A stretch of DNA of 64,000 nucleotides from Niastella sp. GTDB taxonomy: Bacteria > Bacteroidota > Bacteroidia > Chitinophagales > Chitinophagaceae. This document shows positions 19,627 to 27,647 of this stretch, in pieces. The translations under genes were made by a program, and so were the position numbers. Every line of letters begins with the position of its first letter. Position 1 is the stretch's first letter. Below the pieces are notes generated by a model. That model saw nothing but the letters and a program-made list of their open reading frames with translations, did no database searches and was not told where the DNA came from. The stretch spans positions 1,178,001 through 1,242,000 of the forward strand of contig JADJVM010000008.1 in assembly GCA_016710595.1 (NCBI GenBank), given 5' to 3'.

Positions 19627-21936
19627 TTAAAAATATTTATACCATGAAACCCTGCCCGTTTCCACAGGGTATAAACTACGGTTGAATGTTGGCAAATAAC
19701 TTTTTTCGTATTGTAACCGCAAACCTCCAAGCTGTTTTATTTCGAGGCCAAGCTGCAACCGGCCTCCCAGGTAAGCATTTCCATCCTTCAGTTTATTATA
19801 TTTTGGACCAGCAGATATCCGCAGCCATTTTTTGATAGAGTAATCGGCCAGCGCATCCAGCGAATAATAAGATAACTCCTCCTGCCTGCTGTACCCATAA
19901 CCTCCCTGCAACTGCAGCTTACCCAAAAACAAGGTCTGCATGGCATAAACACTCAACCCTTTGTTGAGGGCAAAGCCGGAGTCGGTAGCTTTATTGTAAT
20001 ACCTGTTGTAGATCAGCGAACTGTTCATTGAAATTTTCCTGTACGAATAACTGTGCGACACAGAGCCGTTGAGTATATAATAAACATTTTCCCGCACCGT
20101 GTTTTCATTTACCACATAAAACTGCGAACCCGGATAATAACCCATGGAAAGAACCGGGTATTTTGGCACCCGCAGATTGAGCATAAAAGATTTAAAAATA
20201 CTGGTGCTCCTGAATGTTTTCTCCGTGAAAGGATTTACAAAATCATTTCTTCGAAGCATGGTAGTGATGCCCAGTTTGTTTTTAAATAAAGGCTGGTCGG
20301 CACGAAGCATCCAGGCGGTTTGATCTGTATTGTAACTAAAGAGGCTGAAAGACTGAAAACTCTCTCCTGTTTTCCTGTAAAAGCCGCTCAGTTTTGTATC
20401 TGTGGCATTAATTTCAGTTTCTGCTTTTATATTAATGCCCATATTACTGTTATCTGAAAAACGGAGCAGATTGTCCATTTGTTTACTATCGGCCAAACTG
20501 CCCGAAATGGGTTTGGTGGATTTTGCAAATTCTGCGCTGAAACGGGTATTTTCTCCAAACTTATAAATGCTTTCTACCGAATAGCCAATAATGTTTACAT
20601 AATTCCTTACACTGTCGCTCAGGGCAAATTCCGACTGGTTTTTTCGGCCTTTGAACAGGGTAAATATCACGGCCTTTTTATTCACATCGCCCCAGCCAAA
20701 ACGGCCCAGTGCCAGATACTGTCCATGGTTTCTTGCGGGCCGGTTAAAAAAATCTCGGAAGCGGTAATCAATTTTACCAATGGCAAATGCTGCATAGTAA
20801 GAAGGGTTGTATTCCACATTAATGCCGGTAATGCTGATGTTCTGGGCAGTAAGTTCGGTATAGTTAAGCATGGTTCTGCCAATATTGAATGATTTGATAT
20901 TGGACAGTATCTTTTCAAAGCCCCTTGTTTTGCCGGTTGTATCAAGCCCATGCTTTTTGGCCAGCAGTGAAAGCTCTTTGTGATCTTTTGCCTTATTGAT
21001 CCTGCTGCGGATATCGGCAGCTTTTGCTGAAACGGCTTTTTTAATACTGTCGGTCTTGGTTTTAAGTTCCTTAACGCTGGCTGTCAATGAATCTATTTGG
21101 GCTTTTCGCTCCTGGTACAGGTCTTCATATTGTTGCTTTGTACTATCGGAAGCATTCATTATACCGGATGCTTTATCTTTCCATTTCTCCAGTTTCTTTG
21201 TATGGTCCCGAGTACCGAAGGAATTATTTAATTTTTGTGCCAGCCCGTTTGTATCGGGTACATGCAGGCTTTTAAGATAGGCCCTTTCCCGCTCTTCAAT
21301 GATCTTTTGGAGGGTGGCAGGGTCTTTCATCCATTGGCGGTTTTGCTGTATTTCTTCTTCAGCGGCTTGCAGCTTTTTTTCCAGTTCATCGAGGGCCAGT
21401 TTATCTGCATCCAGGCTTGCCTGTTTATTAAATGTTTCGGTAAGCTGCTGCTTCTTATTTTTCAGGTAGGCATATTTATCGAACTGAAAACCTACATCAT
21501 TAAAATTTCTTAAAAAGGGAGAATTGCTCTGCCTGGCCGTAAAAGAAATGGTAACCGGGTATTTTTCTTTGAAAACCGCCTGCATCCAAACCCTTTCGGT
21601 ATGCTGCTGCAGGTTTTGCTGATGATAAGGTGTATCTGTTTGGGAACGGTAGAAATAATCATAACTGATATTGCCGTGCAGCGTTAAGAATTTAGTACCG
21701 GTTCTTTGTTGATTTCTTGGAATACTGTTTTCAGTTATATAAGCAATAGGGATTTCTTTTTCAAATGCCCAACCATAAAAAACATTTTTGCAGGCACCCT
21801 GGGAATAATATAAATTAAGTTTTCCGGAATCGAGTTGAACAGACATCGTATCAGGTGAACCGGGCGTATTCTGGGCTGTGCTGTAGAGGGAACAGACAGT
21901 ACACAGGAGGAATAAAGGGAATACGAGCTTTCTCAT
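19627..21936 (-). CDS. Outer-membrane beta-barrel protein with a periplasmic coiled coil, first gene of the Rhs operon
   Basis: The 769-residue product has a signal peptide (cut near YSTAQ). Residues about 170-345 are a long charged helical stretch (LDELEKKLQAAEEEIQQNRQ, TASVKELKTKTDSIKK) predicted to be a coiled coil. The rest consists of alternating aromatic/hydrophobic strands such as YYAAFAIGKIDYRFRDFF and LRISAGPKYNKL. The chain ends in Trp-Tyr-Lys-Tyr-Phe, a C-terminal aromatic as in barrels inserted by BamA. It is the promoter-proximal gene of the operon, and a near-match to the Bacteroidota -7 element (TAACCTTG on the minus strand, 21960-21967) lies just upstream. The family is unknown to me. 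A pore or anchor for the downstream giant proteins is plausible but unproven. Confidence 0.75.
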   Translation of the reverse strand: MRKLVFPLFLLCTVCSLYSTAQNTPGSPDTMSVQLDSGKLNLYYSQGACKNVFYGWAFEKEIPIAYITENSIPRNQQRTGTKFLTLHGNISYDYFYRSQTDTPYHQQNLQQHTERVWMQAVFKEKYPVTISFTARQSNSPFLRNFNDVGFQFDKYAYLKNKKQQLTETFNKQASLDADKLALDELEKKLQAAEEEIQQNRQWMKDPATLQKIIEERERAYLKSLHVPDTNGLAQKLNNSFGTRDHTKKLEKWKDKASGIMNASDSTKQQYEDLYQERKAQIDSLTASVKELKTKTDSIKKAVSAKAADIRSRINKAKDHKELSLLAKKHGLDTTGKTRGFEKILSNIKSFNIGRTMLNYTELTAQNISITGINVEYNPSYYAAFAIGKIDYRFRDFFNRPARNHGQYLALGRFGWGDVNKKAVIFTLFKGRKNQSEFALSDSVRNYVNIIGYSVESIYKFGENTRFSAEFAKSTKPISGSLADSKQMDNLLRFSDNSNMGINIKAETEINATDTKLSGFYRKTGESFQSFSLFSYNTDQTAWMLRADQPLFKNKLGITTMLRRNDFVNPFTEKTFRSTSIFKSFMLNLRVPKYPVLSMGYYPGSQFYVVNENTVRENVYYILNGSVSHSYSYRKISMNSSLIYNRYYNKATDSGFALNKGLSVYAMQTLFLGKLQLQGGYGYSRQEELSYYSLDALADYSIKKWLRISAGPKYNKLKDGNAYLGGRLQLGLEIKQLGGLRLQYEKSYLPTFNRSLYPVETGRVSWYKYF

Positions 21937-22374
21937 AGCCGGTTGAAGTTTTCGTGAAACAAGGTTATGGAAAATAATGAATTGAAAAATCAGCTGATTA
22001 AAAATTGAGTAAAATAGCGTGAGTGGAAGTATGGTAAATTTACAGAGTAATAATACTTAGTGCTGCATTGATGTCGTATTAAACCTACAAAATCATCGCT
22101 AAAATTGTTATTACATATTTTCACTTCATTGAAATTTTCTTTTTATAGTTTTAGAATGTAGATTGAAGTAAGAACTAAATTTTTTTGGAAGATATTTAAA
22201 TTATACAGTAGTATTGTACTAATTTCTATTTCTACGAATTTCACCCACGCCTTTAACTCACAATGCGATTTCTTTTTTAAATCTTTTGTCCTATTGACAA
22301 TACACATGTTTGCATTATAATCTTAGAAAGACGCTCGGCATAAAAGTTTAATTAATATATAAACGAATTACGCT
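21937..22374. other. AT-rich divergent intergenic region
   Basis: No gene is apparent in this 438-bp stretch. It separates the leftward Rhs operon from the rightward accessory genes. It carries a possible -7 box for the operon (21960-21967, minus) and a near-perfect sigma-70-style promoter for the right-hand gene (22294-22321). The rest is AT-rich without clear repeats. The sharp drop in GC here marks the edge of the accessory strip. Confidence 0.5.
22294..22321 (+). promoter_or_regulatory. Promoter matching the enteric sigma-70 consensus
   Basis: TTGACA (22294-22299) and TATAAT (22316-22321) are both exact consensus hexamers, separated by 16 nt and about 54 nt upstream of the protease start. 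Bacteroidota promoters normally follow TTG / TAnnTTTG instead, so a textbook E. coli-type promoter is unusual and may reflect foreign origin or coincidence in AT-rich DNA. Confidence 0.4.
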
Positions 22375-23517
22375 ATGCAACATGCATCTTCAATTTTTTT
22401 TAAATTACTCCTCTTTTTCATAAACCTTATCTTACTATTAAGTTGTAACCAAGAAAAGTCTAAATCTCACATAGCACCTATTCTGTCTACAAGAGAAGTT
22501 TCAGGAATATTTACTCCCGATGAACTTTTTATTGAACTGCTATTGCGAGGAAATAAAACATTGTCGGGAGACTCGCTAAGTAATGTATTATACTCCCAAT
22601 ATAGCAAGATGGAACTTAAAGATATTTTAAAAAAAAATCGTAGTCTGGAAAGAGTAGAAACTGATTCTCTAATATGGGTCTACACACAAATGACAATTAA
22701 AACAATTTACTCAAATGATACAAGAAAAGATATAATAGATATAACTAATCCGGAGGTAACTAAATCAGCAAATTATGTATGTGCACTTATAGAGAAAAAA
22801 CATTTAATTCATATTAATGACACGACTTTTCAGCTAACTACAAAGGGAAAATTTTCTATAATTTTTAATCTTTGTAATTCTAATAGCGAATCTGAACGTT
22901 TCTTTGATCAAGAAGTAGTCGCAGATTGTAGTGGGGTCGCTGTTAGTAAGAATCAGATCTTGACAGCAGGCCACTGTTTGAATGAATCAAATTATGCAAA
23001 TTATTACTTGGTTTTTGATTATAAAATTGACAAAAATACAGGGCACGTTAATAAAATAATTCACAGTGCGAATGTATATCAGCCTATTTCAGTCACAAAG
23101 ATTACGGGAAATGCGTATAATAATGATTATAGGCTAATTACAGTTTCGCCCTCACTTCCAAAAAACCGAATTGCTCAATGCAGAACATCAGGGAAAGTTA
23201 CTTTGGACGATAGCATGTATGTAATCGGTACTCCTGCTGGCCTTCCTTTCAAGGTTGCTGATAGTGCTCAAGTAATCTTTAATGATCCTACCTCATTTTT
23301 CAAAATTAACTCAGATACTTATGGAGGCAATTCCGGCTCTCCAGTTTTTAATTCAAAAACTAATTTATTAGAAGGCATCCTTGTAAGAGGGCAGACAGAT
23401 TTTGGATTTATTCCTTCATCTAACAATTGCAGATATTCAATTCGTTGCCCGGAAAGAGGTTGTTTTGGTGAAGATGTGATTCGTGTTTCACAATTTATTC
23501 AAAAAATAAATAACTGA
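22375..23517 (+). CDS. Trypsin-like serine protease lipoprotein
   Basis: The 380-residue product starts with a lipoprotein signal (hydrophobic stretch, then LLSC with Cys24), so it should be anchored in the envelope. An alpha-helical N-terminal part (about 40-150) precedes a chymotrypsin-fold domain. The likely catalytic triad is His200 in TAGHC, Asp251 in NNDYRL and Ser320 in GGNSGSP, which is the glutamyl-endopeptidase/V8-like S1 pattern. Cysteines near His200 and in the tail (CRYSIRCPERGC) may form disulfides. The gene is clearly more AT-rich than the flanking chromosome and is followed after 1 nt by an LpxR-like fragment. Its target is unknown; processing of envelope proteins or defence are both possible. 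Confidence 0.8.
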   Translation: MQHASSIFFKLLLFFINLILLLSCNQEKSKSHIAPILSTREVSGIFTPDELFIELLLRGNKTLSGDSLSNVLYSQYSKMELKDILKKNRSLERVETDSLIWVYTQMTIKTIYSNDTRKDIIDITNPEVTKSANYVCALIEKKHLIHINDTTFQLTTKGKFSIIFNLCNSNSESERFFDQEVVADCSGVAVSKNQILTAGHCLNESNYANYYLVFDYKIDKNTGHVNKIIHSANVYQPISVTKITGNAYNNDYRLITVSPSLPKNRIAQCRTSGKVTLDDSMYVIGTPAGLPFKVADSAQVIFNDPTSFFKINSDTYGGNSGSPVFNSKTNLLEGILVRGQTDFGFIPSSNNCRYSIRCPERGCFGEDVIRVSQFIQKINN

Positions 23518-23518
23518 A

Positions 23519-24115
23519 ATGTTGAAACTTCTAGTTTATATTTCAGCACTTTCAGCTCTGTTATTGGCTAATTTATTTGAGACAGTTGCTCAAGATACTT
23601 CAAAAATGAAAGCATATCAGCAATATTATTCATTCGGTGTGTTTTACGACCAGGATTATACCCTTGAAATGGTTGGCTTAGATAAATTAAATGAAGACCG
23701 GAATTATACAATGGGACTAGGTTTTTTTTATTCCTCCAATTGTTTAAATCGTTCAAAAGTATTTTATCCCAATAATTTATTTGATAAGCTATTTCGGCGT
23801 CAAAAATTTTTCACAATAGAAGATATGACAACCCAGCAGCCTGTGTATGCAATTATGATTGCAAACGGTGCATTTACTCCTGATTCTCTCCCTGCAATTT
23901 ATCCTATTAAAAATGACCGCCCGTATAGTTCGCTAATTTATATGCAGACAGTAAAAACAGGTTATAAATTGTACAAAAAATATACATCTACTTTTAATCT
24001 TGGGCTTCTTGGGACATCACTTTCAAGGGAATTGCAAATTGCAATTCATAAGCAGATGAATCGAAATGATAAGCGCATCAAAACAACAATAAAAAAATCG
24101 CCGCATGAAAAATAA
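23519..24115 (+). pseudogene. LpxR-like (DUF2219) lipid A deacylase, truncated after its N-terminal half
   Basis: The product is 198 residues with a signal peptide (cut near VAQDT). It has family hallmarks in order: a DRNYTMGLGFFYSS segment like the TDRxYTxG motif, NDRPYSSLIYMQ like the DRPYAGxLY motif, and STFNLGLLGTSLSRELQIAI followed by H, like LGxxGPxSLGxxxQxxxH. Known LpxR proteins are about 300-330 residues and continue for many more barrel strands. Here the frame ends in a Lys-rich tail and overlaps the start of the recombinase gene by 11 nt. The simplest reading is that integration of the recombinase element removed the 3' half. A short but functional relative cannot be excluded. Confidence 0.55.
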
Positions 24116-25802
24116 TTTTGACCAGTTCAGCAAATGGGCCAAACAGACTAAAAATCCGGCCAGCAGGATCAGCGAAAAAAAAGCAGTAGTATATACGAGG
24201 GTATCATCCAAGGAGCAGTTTGATACCAATCTCTCCCTTGACTGGCAGCGCAAAGCCATTGAAGAATATGCAACCCGTACCGGCTTTGAAATCGTGGATT
24301 ATTTTGGCGGCGTATATGAAAGTGCCAAAACAGATGGGAGAAAAGAGTTTCAGCGGATGCTGGATTCTGCCCGCAGAAACAAAAATGTAACGCATATCCT
24401 TGTGTACCTGCTTGACAGGTTCAGCCGTACCGGAGGGGGAGCCATTAAACTGGCTAAAGAACTCCGTGAAAAATACGGTATTACCATTGTTGCTGTTACG
24501 CAACCAATTGATACCAGCAACCCCGGTGGTGTTTTCCAGCAAAACATACAGTTTTTATTTAGTGAATACGATAACCAGCTTAGAAGGCAGCGTGCAATGG
24601 CTGGTATAAAAGAAAAGCTGCAACGTGGTATCTGGTGTGTGAAACCTCCAATGGGTTATGATATTGTGTATTCAAAAAATGGCCTCGGTGATGAACGCAG
24701 CAAGGGGGAGAGAAAAATCATTGTAAATGAAACCGGTAGAAAACTTCGCAAAGCTTTTGAATGGAAGGCCAAAGGAATGAAGAACGAAGAAATCCTTTCC
24801 CGCTTGCAATCAGTAGGGGTTAAAATCTATAAACAGAAGTTGAGCATGATTTTCTCCAACCCTTTTTATTGCGGCATTATTTCCAACAAAATATTGAATG
24901 GCGAATTGGTGGAAGGCATTCATGAAAAGCTGATTCCACAGGAAACCTTCCTGAAAGCAAACAATGTACGGGCAGAAGCTAAGGGCAAATATGGCATCCT
25001 CCATAAAAAACACCAGGAGGATGTTCCGCTGAAGGTTTTCATGAAATGTGAATCCTGTCAGGAGGGATATACTGGGTATATCGTAAAGTCAAAAAACCTT
25101 TGGTATTATAAATGCCGCAAAAAGGGTTGTTGCAATAATAAAAATGCCGAATTGGTGAATGGTGATTTCGTAGAGTATTTGACTGATTACGCTATTGCTC
25201 CACACCTGGTTCAGCCATTTATGGAAATGCTGAAAACAGAGCTATCCAAATTGGATGCAGGCAGGGCAGATGAAGAAAAAGCATTGAGGGCAAATCTTGC
25301 CGAAGTACAGAAAAAGATTGACAGCATCGAAGAAGAGTTTTATATCAGCAAGACCATGCCTGCGGAAACCTACCGGAAATTTCACTCAAAGTTCTCCGAT
25401 GAAAAAGCCCAAATCCTTAAAAATATTGAACAGGCAGTTACGACTTGTTCGAACCAGGATGAACTGATCCAAAGGGCAATGCAAATATCCATGAAACTCC
25501 CGTCCCTGTGGGCTTCCGGCGATATTAACCAAAAAGAAAATCTTCAAAAATTAGTATTTCCTGATGGTGTAACCTACGACCGCAAAAATGGGGCATTTCG
25601 AACTGAAAAAGTAAATGAAGTTTTCCGCTGTATTGCAGCGATGAACAGCGTTTCAGGTCAAAATAAAACTGGACAAAATGGTATAGAAACCAATTTGTCC
25701 AGTTTAGTCGGGACGACAAGATTCGAACTTGCGACCACACGCCCCCCAGACGTGTGCGCTACCGGGCTGCGCTACGTCCCGATTAAGGGAGGGCAAAGGT
25801 AA
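24105..25802 (+). CDS. Large serine recombinase (integrase) of a tRNA-targeted element
   Basis: The 565-residue protein has an N-terminal resolvase domain with YTRVSSKEQ (nucleophile Ser34) and VYLLDRFSRTGGG. A recombinase DNA-binding domain follows (GYDIVYSKN through FYCGIISNKIL). A zinc ribbon comes next, with Cys315, Cys318, Cys337 and Cys342/343, and then a coiled coil near 380-440 (KALRANLAEVQKKIDSIEEE). This is the standard large serine integrase layout, catalysing site-specific integration and excision. The last 30 or so codons run antisense through tRNA-Pro, giving the tail TTRFELATTRPPDVCATGLR, so the functional C-terminus probably lies near residue 535. An integrase gene whose 3' end enters a tRNA gene is typical of an element inserted at that tRNA. 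Confidence 0.92.
   Translation: MKNNFDQFSKWAKQTKNPASRISEKKAVVYTRVSSKEQFDTNLSLDWQRKAIEEYATRTGFEIVDYFGGVYESAKTDGRKEFQRMLDSARRNKNVTHILVYLLDRFSRTGGGAIKLAKELREKYGITIVAVTQPIDTSNPGGVFQQNIQFLFSEYDNQLRRQRAMAGIKEKLQRGIWCVKPPMGYDIVYSKNGLGDERSKGERKIIVNETGRKLRKAFEWKAKGMKNEEILSRLQSVGVKIYKQKLSMIFSNPFYCGIISNKILNGELVEGIHEKLIPQETFLKANNVRAEAKGKYGILHKKHQEDVPLKVFMKCESCQEGYTGYIVKSKNLWYYKCRKKGCCNNKNAELVNGDFVEYLTDYAIAPHLVQPFMEMLKTELSKLDAGRADEEKALRANLAEVQKKIDSIEEEFYISKTMPAETYRKFHSKFSDEKAQILKNIEQAVTTCSNQDELIQRAMQISMKLPSLWASGDINQKENLQKLVFPDGVTYDRKNGAFRTEKVNEVFRCIAAMNSVSGQNKTGQNGIETNLSSLVGTTRFELATTRPPDVCATGLRYVPIKGGQR
25708..25781 (-). tRNA. tRNA-Pro (anticodon GGG)
   Basis: On the minus strand the gene begins CGGGACGTAGCGCAGCCCGG and folds as a full cloverleaf. 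The acceptor stem is CGGGACG/CGTCCCG, the D arm GCGC/GCGC, the anticodon arm CACGT/GCGTG with loop CTGGGGG, and the T arm GCAAG/CTTGT with TTCGAAT. The anticodon at positions 34-36 is GGG, reading CCC/CCU proline codons. The discriminator base is A, and CCA is not encoded. Its 3' end points at the recombinase, whose reading frame crosses the whole gene in antisense. The tRNA itself is intact. Confidence 0.95.
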
Positions 25803-25883
25803 TATCTTACCTCTATTTTACAAAAACTCTTTAAAACTTTGCAGGCATCGGCATTTTACAGATATTTGCGCAATCTTTAGCAC

Positions 25884-27140
25884 ATGAAGCTTTTAATCAG
25901 GCAGGCTACTATCATTCACTCCTCTTATACCGGTACCGGTAATAAAAAAGATATTTTAATTCATAATGGAATTATTGAAAAGATTGCAAATGACATTCAA
26001 GATACGGATGTAAAGATCCTTGCTGGAAACGATTTACATGTGAGCATCGGATGGATGGATATTTTTGCAGACTTTGCCGACCCCGGCCATGAATACCGGG
26101 AAACCCTGGAAACCGGTGCTGAAGCAGCTGCAGCCGGCGGCTATACCGATGTAATGCTGATTCCAAATACAAAACCTGCACTTTCAGAAAAAGGACAGAT
26201 AGAATATATTATCCGAAAATCTGCCTTGCTCCCGGTTACTCTTTATCCCATTGGCTGCATTACCCAGCAAGCAGAAGGAAAATTACTGGCAGAAATGTAT
26301 GATATGCATCAAAGCGGTGCCATTGCATTTAGCGATGGGTTGCTGCCTGTACAACATAGCGGCATTTTACTCAAAGCACTTCAATATGTATTAGCAAATG
26401 GGGCTAGCATCATACAATTACCACAGGATAAATCTTTAGGTGCAAAAGGATTAATGAATGAAGGCCTCATGAGTACACGCCTGGGCTTACCCGGCATACC
26501 GGCCATTGCAGAAGAATTAATGATTAACAGGGATATTGAATTACTCCGTTATAGCAATAGCAAACTACATATAACCGGGGTCTCCACCCAAAAAGGGATT
26601 GAATTAATTTCAGCAGCAAAAAAAGAAGGCCTTTCTATTACCTGCTCAGTTACTCCTTACCATGCCTGCTTTTGCGATGAAGACCTGGCAGATTACAACA
26701 CGAACCTGAAGCTCAACCCGGTTTTGCGCAACAGGCAGGACATGATGGCCATTCGCAAAGCCATTGGAGAAAATGTAGTGGATTGCATTTGTTCACAACA
26801 TTTGCCGCTGCATAGCGATGATAAAGATTGTGAATTTGAATATGCCCTACCGGGAATAGCCGGTATTGAAACTGTATATGGAGCTGTTAGTCCCTTTCTC
26901 ACGGTAGAAAAATGGATAGAAAAAGTGACCCTGGCACCCAGGAAAATTTTCGGTATTCCCATCCCGGAAATAAAAGAAGGCGCCGCAGCTACCCTCACCG
27001 TATTTGAACCCCACGAAACCCTTATCTGGCAAAAAGAAAATATCCGATCAAAATCTTTCAACAATCCTTTTATCGGTAAAAAATTAACTGGAATCGTAAA
27101 AGCCATCATCAACAAAAACCAGGTAAGAATAAATAATTAA
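25884..27140 (+). CDS. Dihydroorotase-family protein lacking the catalytic metal ligands
   Basis: The 418-residue amidohydrolase fold aligns along its length with class I dihydroorotase (PyrC), including ALPGIAGIETVYG and the SxRLGLPGIPAIAEE region. The usual DxHxH metal motif is DIFAD (residues 59-63), the mid-chain HxED position reads LPQDKS, the HVST histidine is a glycine in LHITGVSTQ, and the usual TDHAP aspartate is Gln in SQHLP. All recognised zinc ligands are therefore missing. Similar ligand-poor homologues occur in other Bacteroidota, and non-catalytic dihydroorotase homologues assemble with aspartate transcarbamoylase in other phyla. A structural or regulatory pyrimidine role is therefore more likely than catalysis. 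It begins the cluster that continues with a DUF4199 protein and glycosyltransferases. Confidence 0.8.
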   Translation: MKLLIRQATIIHSSYTGTGNKKDILIHNGIIEKIANDIQDTDVKILAGNDLHVSIGWMDIFADFADPGHEYRETLETGAEAAAAGGYTDVMLIPNTKPALSEKGQIEYIIRKSALLPVTLYPIGCITQQAEGKLLAEMYDMHQSGAIAFSDGLLPVQHSGILLKALQYVLANGASIIQLPQDKSLGAKGLMNEGLMSTRLGLPGIPAIAEELMINRDIELLRYSNSKLHITGVSTQKGIELISAAKKEGLSITCSVTPYHACFCDEDLADYNTNLKLNPVLRNRQDMMAIRKAIGENVVDCICSQHLPLHSDDKDCEFEYALPGIAGIETVYGAVSPFLTVEKWIEKVTLAPRKIFGIPIPEIKEGAAATLTVFEPHETLIWQKENIRSKSFNNPFIGKKLTGIVKAIINKNQVRINN

Positions 27141-27144
27141 ATAA

Positions 27145-27633
27145 ATGAAAATAAATGCAACACGAAAAGGGATACTGGCTTCCATCCTCATGATCGGCGT
27201 TTCTCTTTTGATCTTTGTAAGCAAACATAGCTTTCAAAATAATCTTCAGTATATTTCTTACAGTATTTATGTGCTGGCCATAATTTGGGCGATTTTAGAT
27301 TATAAAAAAAACCAGGCTGGCAGCGCTTCATTTAAAAACCTTTTTAATGAGGGTTTTAAATGTTTTATAGTAGTAACCTTATTCATGGTAATATTCACTT
27401 TTGTATTTTTAAAGTTACAGCCCCAATTAAGAGAAGAAATGGCTGTAAATTTCAAAAAAGAATTAACTGAAAAAGGTGATTACACGACCGCTGAAATAGA
27501 AACAAGGGTAACGCAGGCAAAAGATTTTTTTGTAACCACATTCGTTTCTACCGCTATCTTTGGGTATCTTATCATTGGTGCAATGGTATCTGCTATTGCA
27601 TCAGCATTTTTTGCAGAACGAAAGTTTAGATAA
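27145..27633 (+). CDS. DUF4199 membrane protein
   Basis: This 162-residue protein has about four predicted membrane segments: GILASILMIGVSLLIFV, YISYSIYVLAIIWAIL, FIVVTLFMVIFTFVFL and FVSTAIFGYLIIGAMVSAIA. A lysine-rich cytoplasmic loop (NFKKELTEKGDYTTAEIETR) lies between the third and fourth. The pattern, length and GF(K)CF element fit the DUF4199 family, which is almost confined to Bacteroidota. Its function is unknown. It starts 4 nt after the dihydroorotase-like gene and 14 nt before the glycosyltransferase gene, a neighbourhood often seen for this family, which suggests a role in envelope glycan or lipid handling. Confidence 0.85.
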   Translation: MKINATRKGILASILMIGVSLLIFVSKHSFQNNLQYISYSIYVLAIIWAILDYKKNQAGSASFKNLFNEGFKCFIVVTLFMVIFTFVFLKLQPQLREEMAVNFKKELTEKGDYTTAEIETRVTQAKDFFVTTFVSTAIFGYLIIGAMVSAIASAFFAERKFR

Positions 27634-27647
27634 AGTAGTTTTTAAAT

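Noticed and set aside
1..24104. A second copy of the tRNA-Pro 3' end that would mark the far edge of the integrated element
   Set aside because: I looked by eye for repeats of the terminal tRNA bases and found none in the window, so the other attachment site is outside it or too short to see.
24105..25802. Tail TTRFELATTRPPDVCATGLR as a genuine recombinase domain
   Set aside because: It is the antisense translation of the tRNA-Pro gene and is seen in many misannotated proteins ending in tRNAs.
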